A stretch of DNA of 64,000 bases from Chlorogloeopsis sp038404745. GTDB lineage: Bacteria; Cyanobacteriota; Cyanobacteriia; Cyanobacteriales; Nostocaceae. This document shows, in pieces, positions 45,300 to 54,601 of the stretch. Position numbers and translations under genes: made by a program. The notes below the pieces were generated by a model. That model did no database searches, had not been told where the DNA came from, and was given only the letters and a program-made list of their open reading frames with translations. Numbering within the stretch: the stretch's first letter is position 1; each line of letters begins with the position of its first letter. The DNA is taken from positions 58,430 through 122,429 of the forward strand of contig NZ_JAYKTT020000068.1 of the NCBI RefSeq assembly GCF_038404745.2. Direction: 5' to 3'.

Positions 45300-47528
45300 G
45301 TGAATCAATCCAGTCTAAGCCTCCAAGTAAATCCAGTAACTGAGACAGAACCGGGTTATGGGCAACTATTTGCGATCTTAATCCGTAGATTACCCTGGTT
45401 TTTAGTAGTATTTATTGCTTCTATTGCTATTGCAGGAGCTATAACAAAAAGAACACCACCCACTTACAAAAGCTCAATGCAGCTTCTAGTAGAGCCAAAT
45501 TATCAAGGCAAACAAGAAGGAACAGCAGGGGAAAATAAGTTCACCGATACAAATGTAGAAATAGACACAGCCACTCAACTCAGCTTGATGCAGAGTTCCA
45601 AACTCATCCAAAAAGCTGTTGACAAATTGAAACCAGAGTATCCAGACATAACTGTAGATGAAATTAAAGGGGCTTTAGTCTTAAATCAATTAAGAACGGG
45701 AGAAGAAAATCTTCCCACTAAAATTTTTCAAGTAGATTATACAGCTCAAGACCCAGATAAAACAGAAAGAATTCTACAAGCAATACAAAAAGTTTATTTG
45801 GAATACAATAGAGCGCAGCAGGACGAACGTTTAAGGGGAGGTCTTAGAGTTGTTAGAGAACAGATCAAAAAGGTAAGTGAAGAAGTTACAAATGCCGAAG
45901 CTAACTTACAACGCTTTCGCCGAACTCAGAATTTAATTAATCCAGAGTCACAAGCAAAAGTTTTAGAAGATAATTTGAATGGTATTCTGCAAGAGCGACG
46001 CACAGCTCGTTCTCAATTTGAAGAGGCTAAAGCTCGTTATACATCTTTGCAACAACAACTGAATCGTACTCCTCAAAAAGCTTTGGTTGCTTCTCGTCTT
46101 AGTCAGTCTTCTCGCTATCAATCATTACTCAACGAAATTCAAAAAACAGAATTAGCTTTAGCACAGGAACGTTTACGTTTCACTGATGAAACTCCCCAAG
46201 TGCAAAAATTGCTAGAACAGCGTAAGGAGCAGATGGCACTACTACAACAAGAAGTAGGGCGCACTTTGGGAGGAGAGTCTGAAAATACTGATGTTTCAAA
46301 AGGAAATCTCCTTAACCAAGGACAGTTTGGTGAAATTGACCTCACTCTAGCAAGCCAATTAGTTGAAACTCAAACAAATTTATTGGCTTTGGCAGCTCGC
46401 GATCAAACTTTGGCACAAAAAGAACTGCAAGTACGGGACGAACTCAAAAGTTTCCCTGCTAAGTTGGCTGAGTACGGTCGTTTACAACCGCAAGTCCAGT
46501 TAAGCCGAGAAAGGTTACAGCAGCTGTTAAAGGCAGAACAAGAATTGCGACAGGAACTTGCTAAGGGAGGATTTAATTGGCAGGTAGTAGAAGAACCTCA
46601 CAGAGGCTTTTTCGTTGGTCCTAATCTCCAGCAAAACCTTTTGTTAGGTGCAGTAGTTGGGTTAATGCTAGGAAGTGTTGTCGCTTTTATTCGTGAAGCT
46701 GCTGATGATTCTGTTCACACCACAGCTGAATTAGAAAAGCAAGCCGCCATCCCACTGTTAGGAACAACTCCTAAATTGCCTCCAGCTAGAGCTAGAGATT
46801 CAGTCTTCAAATTGCCTTTTGGAAAGCCTGAGGTTTTGGCTCCTTGGACAATTCAGGTACTACAATCACCGCCACGTTGGGAATCGATGGATCTGATTTA
46901 TAAAAACATTGAACTTATAAACTCAGTTTCCACATACAAATCCTTAATGGTCACTTCTGCACTACCTGATGAAGGAAAATCTGCTTTAGCATTAGGTTTA
47001 GCAATGAGCGCTGCCCGTCTGCACAAACGGGTATTATTAATAGATGCTAATCTACGCGATCCTAATATACATAAACAGCTAAATCTTCCTAATGAACAAG
47101 GGCTTTCAACTCTATTAGCAAGTGATGTAACTCTGCCAAATCAGATTAATCTTCAATCTTCGGGTTCTTCATATATTGATATTTTGACAGCTGGTCCAAC
47201 ACCTGCTGATCCTGCTCATCTGCTTAGTTCCCCTCGAATGCAGGAATTGATGATAGCATTTGAAGAAAGCTATGATTTGGTAATCGTAGATGCATCTCCA
47301 GTCCTTGGCTTGGTAGATGCCTTACTTGCAGCATCAGCTTGTCGAAGTGTAGTTATGGCGGCAAGTATTGGCAGGGTAACTAAAAATCAGCTTGCACAAG
47401 CGACAGCTATGCTCAGTAAATTAAATTTAATTGGTGTTGTAGCAAACGGAGTATCAAATTCTGGCAGTACCTACGTACCTTATGCCAGACATCACTCTTT
47501 TGCATTGCAACAAGCTATTGAAGAGTAG
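45300..47528 (+). CDS. Polysaccharide copolymerase / BY-kinase (Wzc-like tyrosine autokinase)
   Basis: Wzc-like proteins set chain length and export of surface polysaccharide at the inner membrane and autophosphorylate on tyrosine. The 742-residue protein has a membrane segment near residues 33-50 (WFLVVFIASIAIAGAI), a Wzz-type periplasmic part with long coiled coils (about 170-430), a second membrane segment near 445-465 (LLLGAVVGLMLGSVVAFI), and a cytoplasmic kinase domain with Walker A DEGKSALALGLA, Walker A' LLIDANLRDP and Walker B LVIVDASPVLG. The tail has only two tyrosines (TYVPYARHH), fewer than in classical BY-kinases. The start is GTG after GAGGGA. It corresponds in place to the gene before hepC in Anabaena. 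Confidence 0.92.
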   Translation: MNQSSLSLQVNPVTETEPGYGQLFAILIRRLPWFLVVFIASIAIAGAITKRTPPTYKSSMQLLVEPNYQGKQEGTAGENKFTDTNVEIDTATQLSLMQSSKLIQKAVDKLKPEYPDITVDEIKGALVLNQLRTGEENLPTKIFQVDYTAQDPDKTERILQAIQKVYLEYNRAQQDERLRGGLRVVREQIKKVSEEVTNAEANLQRFRRTQNLINPESQAKVLEDNLNGILQERRTARSQFEEAKARYTSLQQQLNRTPQKALVASRLSQSSRYQSLLNEIQKTELALAQERLRFTDETPQVQKLLEQRKEQMALLQQEVGRTLGGESENTDVSKGNLLNQGQFGEIDLTLASQLVETQTNLLALAARDQTLAQKELQVRDELKSFPAKLAEYGRLQPQVQLSRERLQQLLKAEQELRQELAKGGFNWQVVEEPHRGFFVGPNLQQNLLLGAVVGLMLGSVVAFIREAADDSVHTTAELEKQAAIPLLGTTPKLPPARARDSVFKLPFGKPEVLAPWTIQVLQSPPRWESMDLIYKNIELINSVSTYKSLMVTSALPDEGKSALALGLAMSAARLHKRVLLIDANLRDPNIHKQLNLPNEQGLSTLLASDVTLPNQINLQSSGSSYIDILTAGPTPADPAHLLSSPRMQELMIAFEESYDLVIVDASPVLGLVDALLAASACRSVVMAASIGRVTKNQLAQATAMLSKLNLIGVVANGVSNSGSTYVPYARHHSFALQQAIEE

Positions 47529-49071
47529 CTAAAATATTACTGTGTAACCATTTAAATTTCATAACAATTTTATACTCTCAAGTTTCTCCATTTCCTATGC
47601 AAGGTTATTAAAGATTATCTTTGGAAAGATCTTGCAACTAAAGAAATGGAAAAACTTGGGTTAATCAGTTTGACACCTAAGTCAATGGTTGGGGTAGCAG
47701 GTATAATAATTAAATTAAGTAAGCAAATTTTAATAATATGCTTCCACATACCTAACTACCCTAAAAATCACAGTTAATTTCAAGTATTTCAGCTAGATTT
47801 TGCTTACTTGTTGGAATCATCTATTTAATACACTGAAAAAGAATTTGATTTAGCACAAACTAGCCTAAAAATAAATTATATAAATTCAGCCTTTATACCA
47901 TATTTGGATATATGCCTTTGAGCACTAACTGCAATTTAATATAAATATTTAACAAACACCAATAACAAATCATAAAACCATCTATCCTGCCATTCATATA
48001 GTTAGTAGATATGAACAATTATATAGATGGGTAAAATTTGATAGTAAAAATAGCAATAATACTATTGTTAATTTTTCAAGCTAGACTGTGGCACCTGTAT
48101 TGTTCTATCAATGAAATTACCTTAATAGTAGGGAAATCCACTTCATTTTAATAAATTGAAGTAAATGACTTCAAAATACTTCGTTGAGGGCAGAAACCAG
48201 GATAAAGTTTCTACTAGATTATGTCAATAACAACAGGTTATAAAGTCAATTAATATTAAAAGGATTATCGGTTAATTGATTGCTTGAGGGTAAACCGTCT
48301 ACGTATACCATACAAAAAATAGGTTAAAAAACTAATTTAGCATAATAAAAATACTGCTCAAGTAAATTTGATAATGAATCGTTTTGTTGACAAGTGAGAT
48401 ATTTAGAACTTCGTAAATTATTCAAAATAATATTGAGAATTTTATACAATTTAGAAACTCATGGTTTTCATTTTTTGTCAATTAAATTTAAGTTGATATA
48501 GATGTGTTTGATTTTAATTGTTTTATTGCAAAATTATATCACTAGATTAAATTAACACCAGATAATTGATTGTGTTTTTGCTTTCTTGTGCATCTAAGTC
48601 ATAATTAGTAAAAATTTTGTTAATCAATTCACTTAAGTAGTGTTAGAATCAACATCATGAGCTATAAGCTTTACTAATTATATCCTGCTATTAATTCATA
48701 CTAACTTAACAATAGTCGAAGAAAGAGACAATTTGTTTAAAGAGTAAATAAAGAGTTTACTTAGTGCGCCGTTATTTCTACTGAGTCTTATATCCTAGAT
48801 ATTGAAACACATATTAAAAATTAACGCGCTCAATAAGTAATTTGATAGTTCAAAACTGAATAAATACTTTAGTGTCTGTGTGTCTTCATTTTCTCAATTA
48901 GAGTTTATTAAGGTACAAATTTATTCTTGACACCGACCCTATCATATTTTCTCTGCATAACTATTATCCGAGTTTGTTATTGCAAAAAAGCAAGATATAG
49001 ATTGGGTTATTTAGTGTAACAGCTTTTGATATCAGTTCGGCGCGCTATCCTACTATTAAGTAACAATACGT
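47529..49071. other. 1.5-kb AT-rich gap before hepC
   Basis: No frame of useful length or recognisable protein is present on either strand. The DNA is strongly AT-rich, with scattered short inverted repeats such as CATCTAT/ATAGATG around 47983-48028. It should hold the hepC promoter, and a long 5' leader or non-coding RNA is possible. No Shine-Dalgarno precedes hepC. Confidence 0.5.
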
Positions 49072-49890
49072 ATGCCTAACTCTATTCTTTCAACTTTAGA
49101 CGATCGCTATACTGTAATTCAACAAAACCAGGATCATCGCTCCCCCTATTGTACGCTTCAGTGGCGACAAGGGCAGTTATTAGTGAGACCTCTTGGACAA
49201 GTCAAACAGCCATACTTACCTTCACTAGACCATAAACAACACTTAGTAGAATGTTTAAAGTATTCTTCAATCAAGCTCGTCCGCATCGATCCAAAGTTGG
49301 GTGAGGCAAAACTAAGGTTTTGGGCTGATGCATGCAAGCAAGCATCAAAGCCAATATACTTACGTATACCTACTAATGAAAAAGTACCACAATCAAAAGT
49401 TTTATTAAAGCGGCTAATAGATATTAGTGTTGCTTTGATGTTGCTGCTGATTATTAGTCCGGTTATGTTCGGATTGCAATTGCTGATGCGTTTTTACTCT
49501 CCAGGGCCAATTTTTGAACAAGAGTGGCATATTGGAGAGAGGGGTAGGCTGTTCAAAGTACTCAAGTTTCGCACAACTGTAGCTAACGACAAAACACAGA
49601 TCGATTCAACAAGAAGTTATAAATCTAATGCAGGCGATCGCGAGGATGAACATCAATTTACATCTTTGGGACGCTTCATGCTTAGGTACGGACTGCATAA
49701 CTTACCACTGTTGTTAAATGTAGTTCGGGGTGAAATGAGTTTGATTGGCCCCCGTTACTGGACATTAGCCGAGGCAGTACGTTTAAATTTAGAAGCTCAA
49801 CGCCAGCTTAATAAATTACCTGGAATTACGGGTTTATGGCAAGAAGGTACAGAAACGAAGCTTTTACAACTAGACAGCCAAATTATGTGA
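49072..49890 (+). CDS. hepC: Heterocyst envelope polysaccharide sugar transferase HepC
   Basis: HepC-type proteins are related to lipid-carrier sugar-1-phosphate transferases (bacterial sugar transferase family) and are needed to make the heterocyst envelope polysaccharide. The 272-residue protein has a HepC-like soluble N-terminal third (YCTLQWRQGQLLVRPLGQ; KQPYLPSLDHKQHLVECLK), one hydrophobic segment (KRLIDISVALMLLLIISPVM, near 120-140), SPGPIFEQEWHIGERGRLFK with KFRT, then NVVRGEMSLIGPRYWTL and LPGITGLWQ. The catalytic Asp-Glu dyad of the family (SLDELPQL) is replaced: the sequence reads YGLHNLPLLL, with H209-N210. The enzyme may therefore be inactive or use another mechanism. The ATG has no clear Shine-Dalgarno. 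Confidence 0.88.
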   Translation: MPNSILSTLDDRYTVIQQNQDHRSPYCTLQWRQGQLLVRPLGQVKQPYLPSLDHKQHLVECLKYSSIKLVRIDPKLGEAKLRFWADACKQASKPIYLRIPTNEKVPQSKVLLKRLIDISVALMLLLIISPVMFGLQLLMRFYSPGPIFEQEWHIGERGRLFKVLKFRTTVANDKTQIDSTRSYKSNAGDREDEHQFTSLGRFMLRYGLHNLPLLLNVVRGEMSLIGPRYWTLAEAVRLNLEAQRQLNKLPGITGLWQEGTETKLLQLDSQIM

Positions 49891-49924
49891 GTGAATTTAT
49901 TTAGGTAGCCGTGTCTACACACAC

Positions 49925-49969
49925 CAGAAGGTCTGAAATTATTCTAGATTTCCGCCTTCTGCGTTTTTT
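49925..49969 (+). terminator. Rho-independent terminator after hepC
   Basis: CAGAAGG (49925-49931) pairs with CCTTCTG (49955-49961), extended by an inner GAAAT/ATTTC pairing, and is followed by CGTTTTTT. It lies 35 bases after the hepC stop codon and separates hepC from hepA, implying that hepA has its own promoter in the following 210 bases. Confidence 0.7.
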
Positions 49970-50179
49970 AAAGTGAGTGGATTAATGTATTAATGAGAGT
50001 TATACTGTATACCAGCATTTGCAGATATCAATTTGTAAAACTCCTCTTCAATTTTGAAACAATTGCTGATCAAGCCTATGCAGTGAACGCTTATTTTCTC
50101 TGCAAAGTGCTTGAGATAATTGTATGCATAGCTTCTGGAGCAGAATATCTTCTTTGTCAAAATATTGTAAAAAATATCC

Positions 50180-52021
50180 ATGCATCTAAAACTTTTACAA
50201 CTACTGCGCAAACTAATTAAAAATCTAGTCACAGCTAATAAATTTTGGAAGGACAACTATTTAATATTGCGAGAATTTAAGCATTTTCGCAAAACTACAG
50301 TTTTAGCTATTATCTTTTCTCTACTAGCAGCAACATTTGAGGGTGTTAGTATTGGTTTTCTACTTTCTTTTTTGCAAAGCTTAACTAATCCTAATGCCCA
50401 ACCTCAGATAGGTATAGGGTGGTTGGATACATGGATTGCAAATACAACAATCATTAATCCTTTATATCTAATATCTATTCTAATTTTATTGAGTACTTGG
50501 ATGCGGGTAACATTCAATTACTTTGCATCAATATATACAGAAACAGCTCAATTAAATCTTGCACATCGTTTGCGAGTGCAAATGTTTGAACAGCTACAAG
50601 CATTATCAATAAGCTACTTTGCCAAAACACGTTCTGGGGAGTTAATAAATACTATCACCACAGAGATTGAGAGAATAAAAGCCTGTTTTGGTGGTATTGC
50701 TTTTTTATTTACACGAGGTTTGACAGTTACTGTTTACTTTATCGCCATGTTTTTAATTTCATGGCAACTTTCGATAATTTCAGTGTTAGTATTCTCGCTT
50801 TTAGCAGTGGGACTAACAACTTTTAATGCCCGAATACGAGAACAAAGTTTTGGGATTTCTAATGCCAATGGAACTTTAAATTCAACATCTATAGAATTTA
50901 TTAATGGTATTCGTACTGTTCATGCATTTTGTACTCAAAATTTTGAGCGCCAGCGTTTTTACAAAGCTAGTGAGAATGTATTCAATGCCTCAGTAAAAGT
51001 AGCGTTAGCTTGGACACTGGTAAAGCCAGTAGCAGAAGCGATCGCCACTACAGTGCTTGTGAGTTTGATTATTATTTCTTTTACGCAATTAACACTACCA
51101 GTTGCTTCCTTACTGACATTTTTCTTTGTTTTGCTGAGAGCAGTACCAAGCATTCAAGATATGAATGGAACATTTGCTTTCCTCAGCACATTAAAAGGTT
51201 CAGTAGAAAATATCAAAGAGCTGTTGCGAACTGATAATAAAACTTACTTTCAGAACGGTGATATTGCGTTTAGCAGCTTAAAACGAGCAATTGATTTAAT
51301 CTCAGTGGATTTTGGCTATGACCCCAACGATTTAGTACTACATAATATTACACTTACGATTGAACGAGGGAAGATGACAGCACTAGTTGGGGCATCCGGT
51401 GCTGGTAAAACCACAGTTGTAGATTTAATTCCACGATTTTATGATCCAACACAAGGACAGGTTTTAATTGATGGAGTTGATGTGCGGCAGTTTGAAATTA
51501 ACTCGCTGCGACGTAAGATGGCTGTAGTAAGCCAAGATACATTTATTTTTAATACTTCAGTTTGGAATAATATAGCTTACGGTACACCAGAGGCTACTGA
51601 AGCTGAAATTCGAGAAGCCGCCCGACTAGCAAATGCATTGGAATTTATAGAGGAAATGCCTGCTGGTTTTGATACACAACTAGGCGATCGCGGAGTGCGG
51701 TTATCTGGAGGGCAAAGACAACGGCTTGCGATTGCTCGTGCTTTGCTACGCGATCCAGAAATTCTAATTTTGGATGAAGCAACTAGCGCTTTAGATTCTG
51801 TATCAGAACGATTAATCCAAGAATCTATAGAAAAGCTTTCTGTCGGTAGAACCGTGATCGCGATCGCTCATAGACTTTCCACAATAGCCAAAGCAGATAA
51901 AGTCGTTGTCTTAGAACAGGGACGTATTGTAGAGCAAGGGAAATACCAAGAACTGCTACAACAACGAGGCAAGCTTTGGAATTATCACCAAATGCAGCAT
52001 GAATTAGGTCAATTAGGCTAA
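50180..52021 (+). CDS. hepA: Heterocyst polysaccharide ABC exporter HepA
   Basis: HepA is an ABC exporter required to deposit the heterocyst envelope polysaccharide. The 613-residue protein matches the HepA pattern: N terminus MHLKLLQLLRKLIKN with ANKFWKDNYLILREFKHFRK, a six-helix exporter membrane domain (about 40-330) and an ATPase domain with Walker A GASGAGKTT, signature LSGGQRQR, Walker B LILDEATSALD and AIAHRLSTI. It would work as a homodimer in the cytoplasmic membrane, exporting a lipid-linked or polymeric glycan. No strong Shine-Dalgarno precedes the ATG. In Anabaena hepA is induced during heterocyst formation; the preceding terminator and 210-base leader fit separate control here. 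Confidence 0.93.
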   Translation: MHLKLLQLLRKLIKNLVTANKFWKDNYLILREFKHFRKTTVLAIIFSLLAATFEGVSIGFLLSFLQSLTNPNAQPQIGIGWLDTWIANTTIINPLYLISILILLSTWMRVTFNYFASIYTETAQLNLAHRLRVQMFEQLQALSISYFAKTRSGELINTITTEIERIKACFGGIAFLFTRGLTVTVYFIAMFLISWQLSIISVLVFSLLAVGLTTFNARIREQSFGISNANGTLNSTSIEFINGIRTVHAFCTQNFERQRFYKASENVFNASVKVALAWTLVKPVAEAIATTVLVSLIIISFTQLTLPVASLLTFFFVLLRAVPSIQDMNGTFAFLSTLKGSVENIKELLRTDNKTYFQNGDIAFSSLKRAIDLISVDFGYDPNDLVLHNITLTIERGKMTALVGASGAGKTTVVDLIPRFYDPTQGQVLIDGVDVRQFEINSLRRKMAVVSQDTFIFNTSVWNNIAYGTPEATEAEIREAARLANALEFIEEMPAGFDTQLGDRGVRLSGGQRQRLAIARALLRDPEILILDEATSALDSVSERLIQESIEKLSVGRTVIAIAHRLSTIAKADKVVVLEQGRIVEQGKYQELLQQRGKLWNYHQMQHELGQLG

Positions 52022-52088
52022 AAACACCCAGAACTTACCCTTGATAAGCAAGTTCTCTGCTTTTGAATTTTAACTATGATTTTTAAAT

Positions 52089-52117
52089 ATTGAAATATAT
52101 TTTACATATATTTCAAT
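52089..52117. terminator. Perfect AT-rich hairpin after hepA
   Basis: ATTGAAATATAT and ATATATTTCAAT form perfect 12-base arms around the 5-base loop TTTAC, 68 bases after the hepA stop. No T-run follows, so it may be an inefficient terminator, an RNA-processing site or a protein-binding palindrome. Confidence 0.4.
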
Positions 52118-52147
52118 CTTATATACTTAATCTTAAAACACTAACCT

Positions 52148-53140
52148 ATGGTTATTTCTACGATGTTACAACAAGAACCGCTTGTTGTAGTTTGTGGGGC
52201 GGATGATAACTACGCTATGCCCCTCGCCATAACTCTGTATAGCACACTGATCCATTTAGAAAACAATTGCACACTCTATCTGTATATTATCGACGGTGGT
52301 ATTAGTAACAAAAGTAAAAAACGGCTAGAGCGTGTAATTGATCTAGAGCATATTGATGTTCATTTTAAATGGGTAACACCATCAGAGTTAGAATCACTCA
52401 AAAAGTTACATACCCTTCCCTGGATAACGGTAGCCTCCTATCTGAGATTGCTGATTCCAGATCTGTTACCAAAACATTTTGAAAAAGCTATTTACTTAGA
52501 TTGTGACTTGCAAGTAGAGGCAAATCTCAAAAACTTGTGGGAACAACCATTAAACGAATACGCAGTACTAGCTGTTCAAGATTTGGGAACTCCCTATGTA
52601 TCTTCTCCGTTTGGTATAGCTAAATACCAAGAATTTGGTCTTGCGCCTCAGACACCCTATTTCAATTCTGGAGTATTGGTAATCAATGTAAAAAGATGGC
52701 GAGCAGAAAACGTTAGCCAACGTGTAATTCAATATCTTCAAGAATATAGCCAAGATGTTCACTTAGGAGACCAAGAAGGACTTAATGTCGTGCTGGCTAA
52801 TCAATGGGGAAGACTAGATCTCAAATGGAACCTCATATCACATATTTACTTTTACGACATTTGGGATGAATCAGCATACAAGGAAGAGATTGGGGCTATT
52901 AGACAAGAATTAATTAGCAAGCCTTATATCTTTCATTTTGCAGGAGGTTCTAAACCTTGGCAGATAGGTTGCCTTCATCCGCAACAGTTAGTGTGGATTC
53001 GCTATCTCAAAGACAGTAAATGGTTTACACCCATTGAAAATCTTTTGTGGCGTTCTCAATGGTTCATCCGCTATTACTTGTGGCAAATTAAAGTTCTTAT
53101 AAAGAAAGTCGTAATAAAAATTTTGATTCAAAAAAGCTAG
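52148..53140 (+). CDS. Glycosyltransferase family 8 protein
   Basis: A 330-residue GT8 enzyme, the family of LPS galactosyl/glucosyltransferases and glycogenin, which retain anomeric configuration. Visible motifs are VVVCGADDNYAMPLAITLYS at the start, the metal-binding DxD in YLDCDLQVEANL, FNSGVLVINVKRWR, GDQEGLNVVL and the late HFAGGSKPW. The C-terminal 50 residues are basic and aromatic (RSQWFIRYYLWQIKVLIKK), a likely membrane-association helix. It lies directly after hepA in the polysaccharide cluster. Its donor sugar is unknown. Confidence 0.92.
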   Translation: MVISTMLQQEPLVVVCGADDNYAMPLAITLYSTLIHLENNCTLYLYIIDGGISNKSKKRLERVIDLEHIDVHFKWVTPSELESLKKLHTLPWITVASYLRLLIPDLLPKHFEKAIYLDCDLQVEANLKNLWEQPLNEYAVLAVQDLGTPYVSSPFGIAKYQEFGLAPQTPYFNSGVLVINVKRWRAENVSQRVIQYLQEYSQDVHLGDQEGLNVVLANQWGRLDLKWNLISHIYFYDIWDESAYKEEIGAIRQELISKPYIFHFAGGSKPWQIGCLHPQQLVWIRYLKDSKWFTPIENLLWRSQWFIRYYLWQIKVLIKKVVIKILIQKS

Positions 53141-53324
53141 GTAATATTATTACCTTTTGCCATTAGCCTTGATATAAATTAAAAAATATACGTAATTCCT
53201 TTTGCTAACTTTCATACATAGTGACGTATTTTTTAGTTGTGTCTCCCAACTAAGTCATAAATAATACGAGCATCATAGAATTAGCAAAAGTATCTTTAGC
53301 TCTATCGATAATCAATTAAACAAA

Positions 53325-54290
53325 ATGAAGGTTAGCGTCATTATTTCAAACTATAACTACGCTCGTTACTTACCAACAGCTATTGATTCTGTTTTGGCAC
53401 AAACCTATCCAAACTTTGAAATCATCTTAGTGGATGATGGCTCCAAAGATAATAGCCGTGAGGTAATTGCCGAGTTACAGCAATTAGCACCTGATAAAAT
53501 TAAGGCGATTTACCAGCAAAACCAAGGGCAAGGGGCAGCATTTAACACTGGATTTGAAGCTGCCAGCGGAGATATCATCGCCTTTTTGGATGCTGATGAC
53601 GTATGGCAACCGCAAAAATTGCAGCGAATAGTAGAAGAGTTCAACCGATCCGAGGTGGTTGGAGTGATGCATCTGTTGAACAATATTGATGGCAATGGCA
53701 ACCTTGTCAAGGGTAGTTCTACCGTCGGTCAGTTGCTTGATGAAAATTTAGCACAAGTAATTGTAGACACTGGTAATGCTTGGTGTTTCCCGCCTACCTC
53801 TGGACTGGCTTATCGACGTAAAGTTCTGGAAAAAGTATTTCCTATTGACTGTAGTAAGTGGCGCTTATGTGCAGATGGTTGTCTTATATACTGTACTGCC
53901 TTTTTGGGCAAAGTTAAAACATTGAATCAAATCCTGGGAAGTTATCGCATTCACGGTGCTAATCACTTCATTAAACATTCCACAAGTGAAAGTGAAGAAG
54001 CGCAAGCACTAGCAGGAATTGAGATGACTAACCGATATGTTAACGAATTTTTGGAACAAATTGGTCATCCTTACAGAGTAAATTTATCTCGAAATCTCCA
54101 ATATCGGCGTACAAACTTCTATAGACGTAGCAAATGGGATACCAAAGAAGTGTTAGCCATCTCAAACTTGATACTGGGATGGCGATTTTATCGTCTGTGG
54201 GAAAAAGTTTATTATCTGTTGCGGTTTTGGATGAAGAGTATTAAATTGCTGACTCATCCCAATGTAAGTGTAAACGAGACAGTTGTCTAG
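53325..54290 (+). CDS. Glycosyltransferase family 2 protein
   Basis: The 321-residue protein starts with the GT2 signature KVSVIISNYNYARYLPTAID, has IILVDDGSKDNS, the metal-binding IIAFLDADDVWQPQKLQ and GSYRIHGANH near residue 205. The C terminus is basic and aromatic, typical of peripheral membrane transferases. No strong Shine-Dalgarno is visible. It is the first of five GT2 genes between hepA and the polymerase gene, each probably adding one sugar of the repeat unit. Confidence 0.92.
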   Translation: MKVSVIISNYNYARYLPTAIDSVLAQTYPNFEIILVDDGSKDNSREVIAELQQLAPDKIKAIYQQNQGQGAAFNTGFEAASGDIIAFLDADDVWQPQKLQRIVEEFNRSEVVGVMHLLNNIDGNGNLVKGSSTVGQLLDENLAQVIVDTGNAWCFPPTSGLAYRRKVLEKVFPIDCSKWRLCADGCLIYCTAFLGKVKTLNQILGSYRIHGANHFIKHSTSESEEAQALAGIEMTNRYVNEFLEQIGHPYRVNLSRNLQYRRTNFYRRSKWDTKEVLAISNLILGWRFYRLWEKVYYLLRFWMKSIKLLTHPNVSVNETVV

Positions 54291-54601
54291 TAAGGAAAAA
54301 ACTAATTATGAGTGGGCAGCCTACAGAAATTTAATTAAGTAGAATTAACTCACAAGTCAATGTCAAAAAATACAATAGTAGCATCTGAGGAGATTGACAA
54401 ACGTCAATATTTCATCATTTTGCTTACGAAGTTTTAGATGCAAAAAATTTACAAGCAGCAATACATGGATATGAGAAAAAATGTGTTAATTAATAAAACT
54501 TTAAACAACTAACAGAATATTGTTTTTCTGATTAATGTTTTAGTTTTACCCTTGATTAAGTTTTTCTAAGAATTTCATTATAGGTAAATATTGATATAGA
54601 T
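54291..54601. other. 311-bp AT-rich spacer
   Basis: No gene or clear stem-loop is seen. The spacer may hold a promoter for the downstream glycosyltransferase genes, which are closely spaced from here on. Confidence 0.35.

Noticed and set aside
49049..49075. GTA...TAC pattern upstream of hepC as an NtcA site
   Set aside because: The only nearby pair is GTAACAATAC with a spacing of four bases; NtcA sites need eight.
49993..50220. 75-codon plus-strand ORF and an overlapping minus-strand ORF in the hepC-hepA spacer
   Set aside because: Both overlap the hepA start, have no ribosome-binding site or recognisable motif, and lie where the hepA promoter should be.
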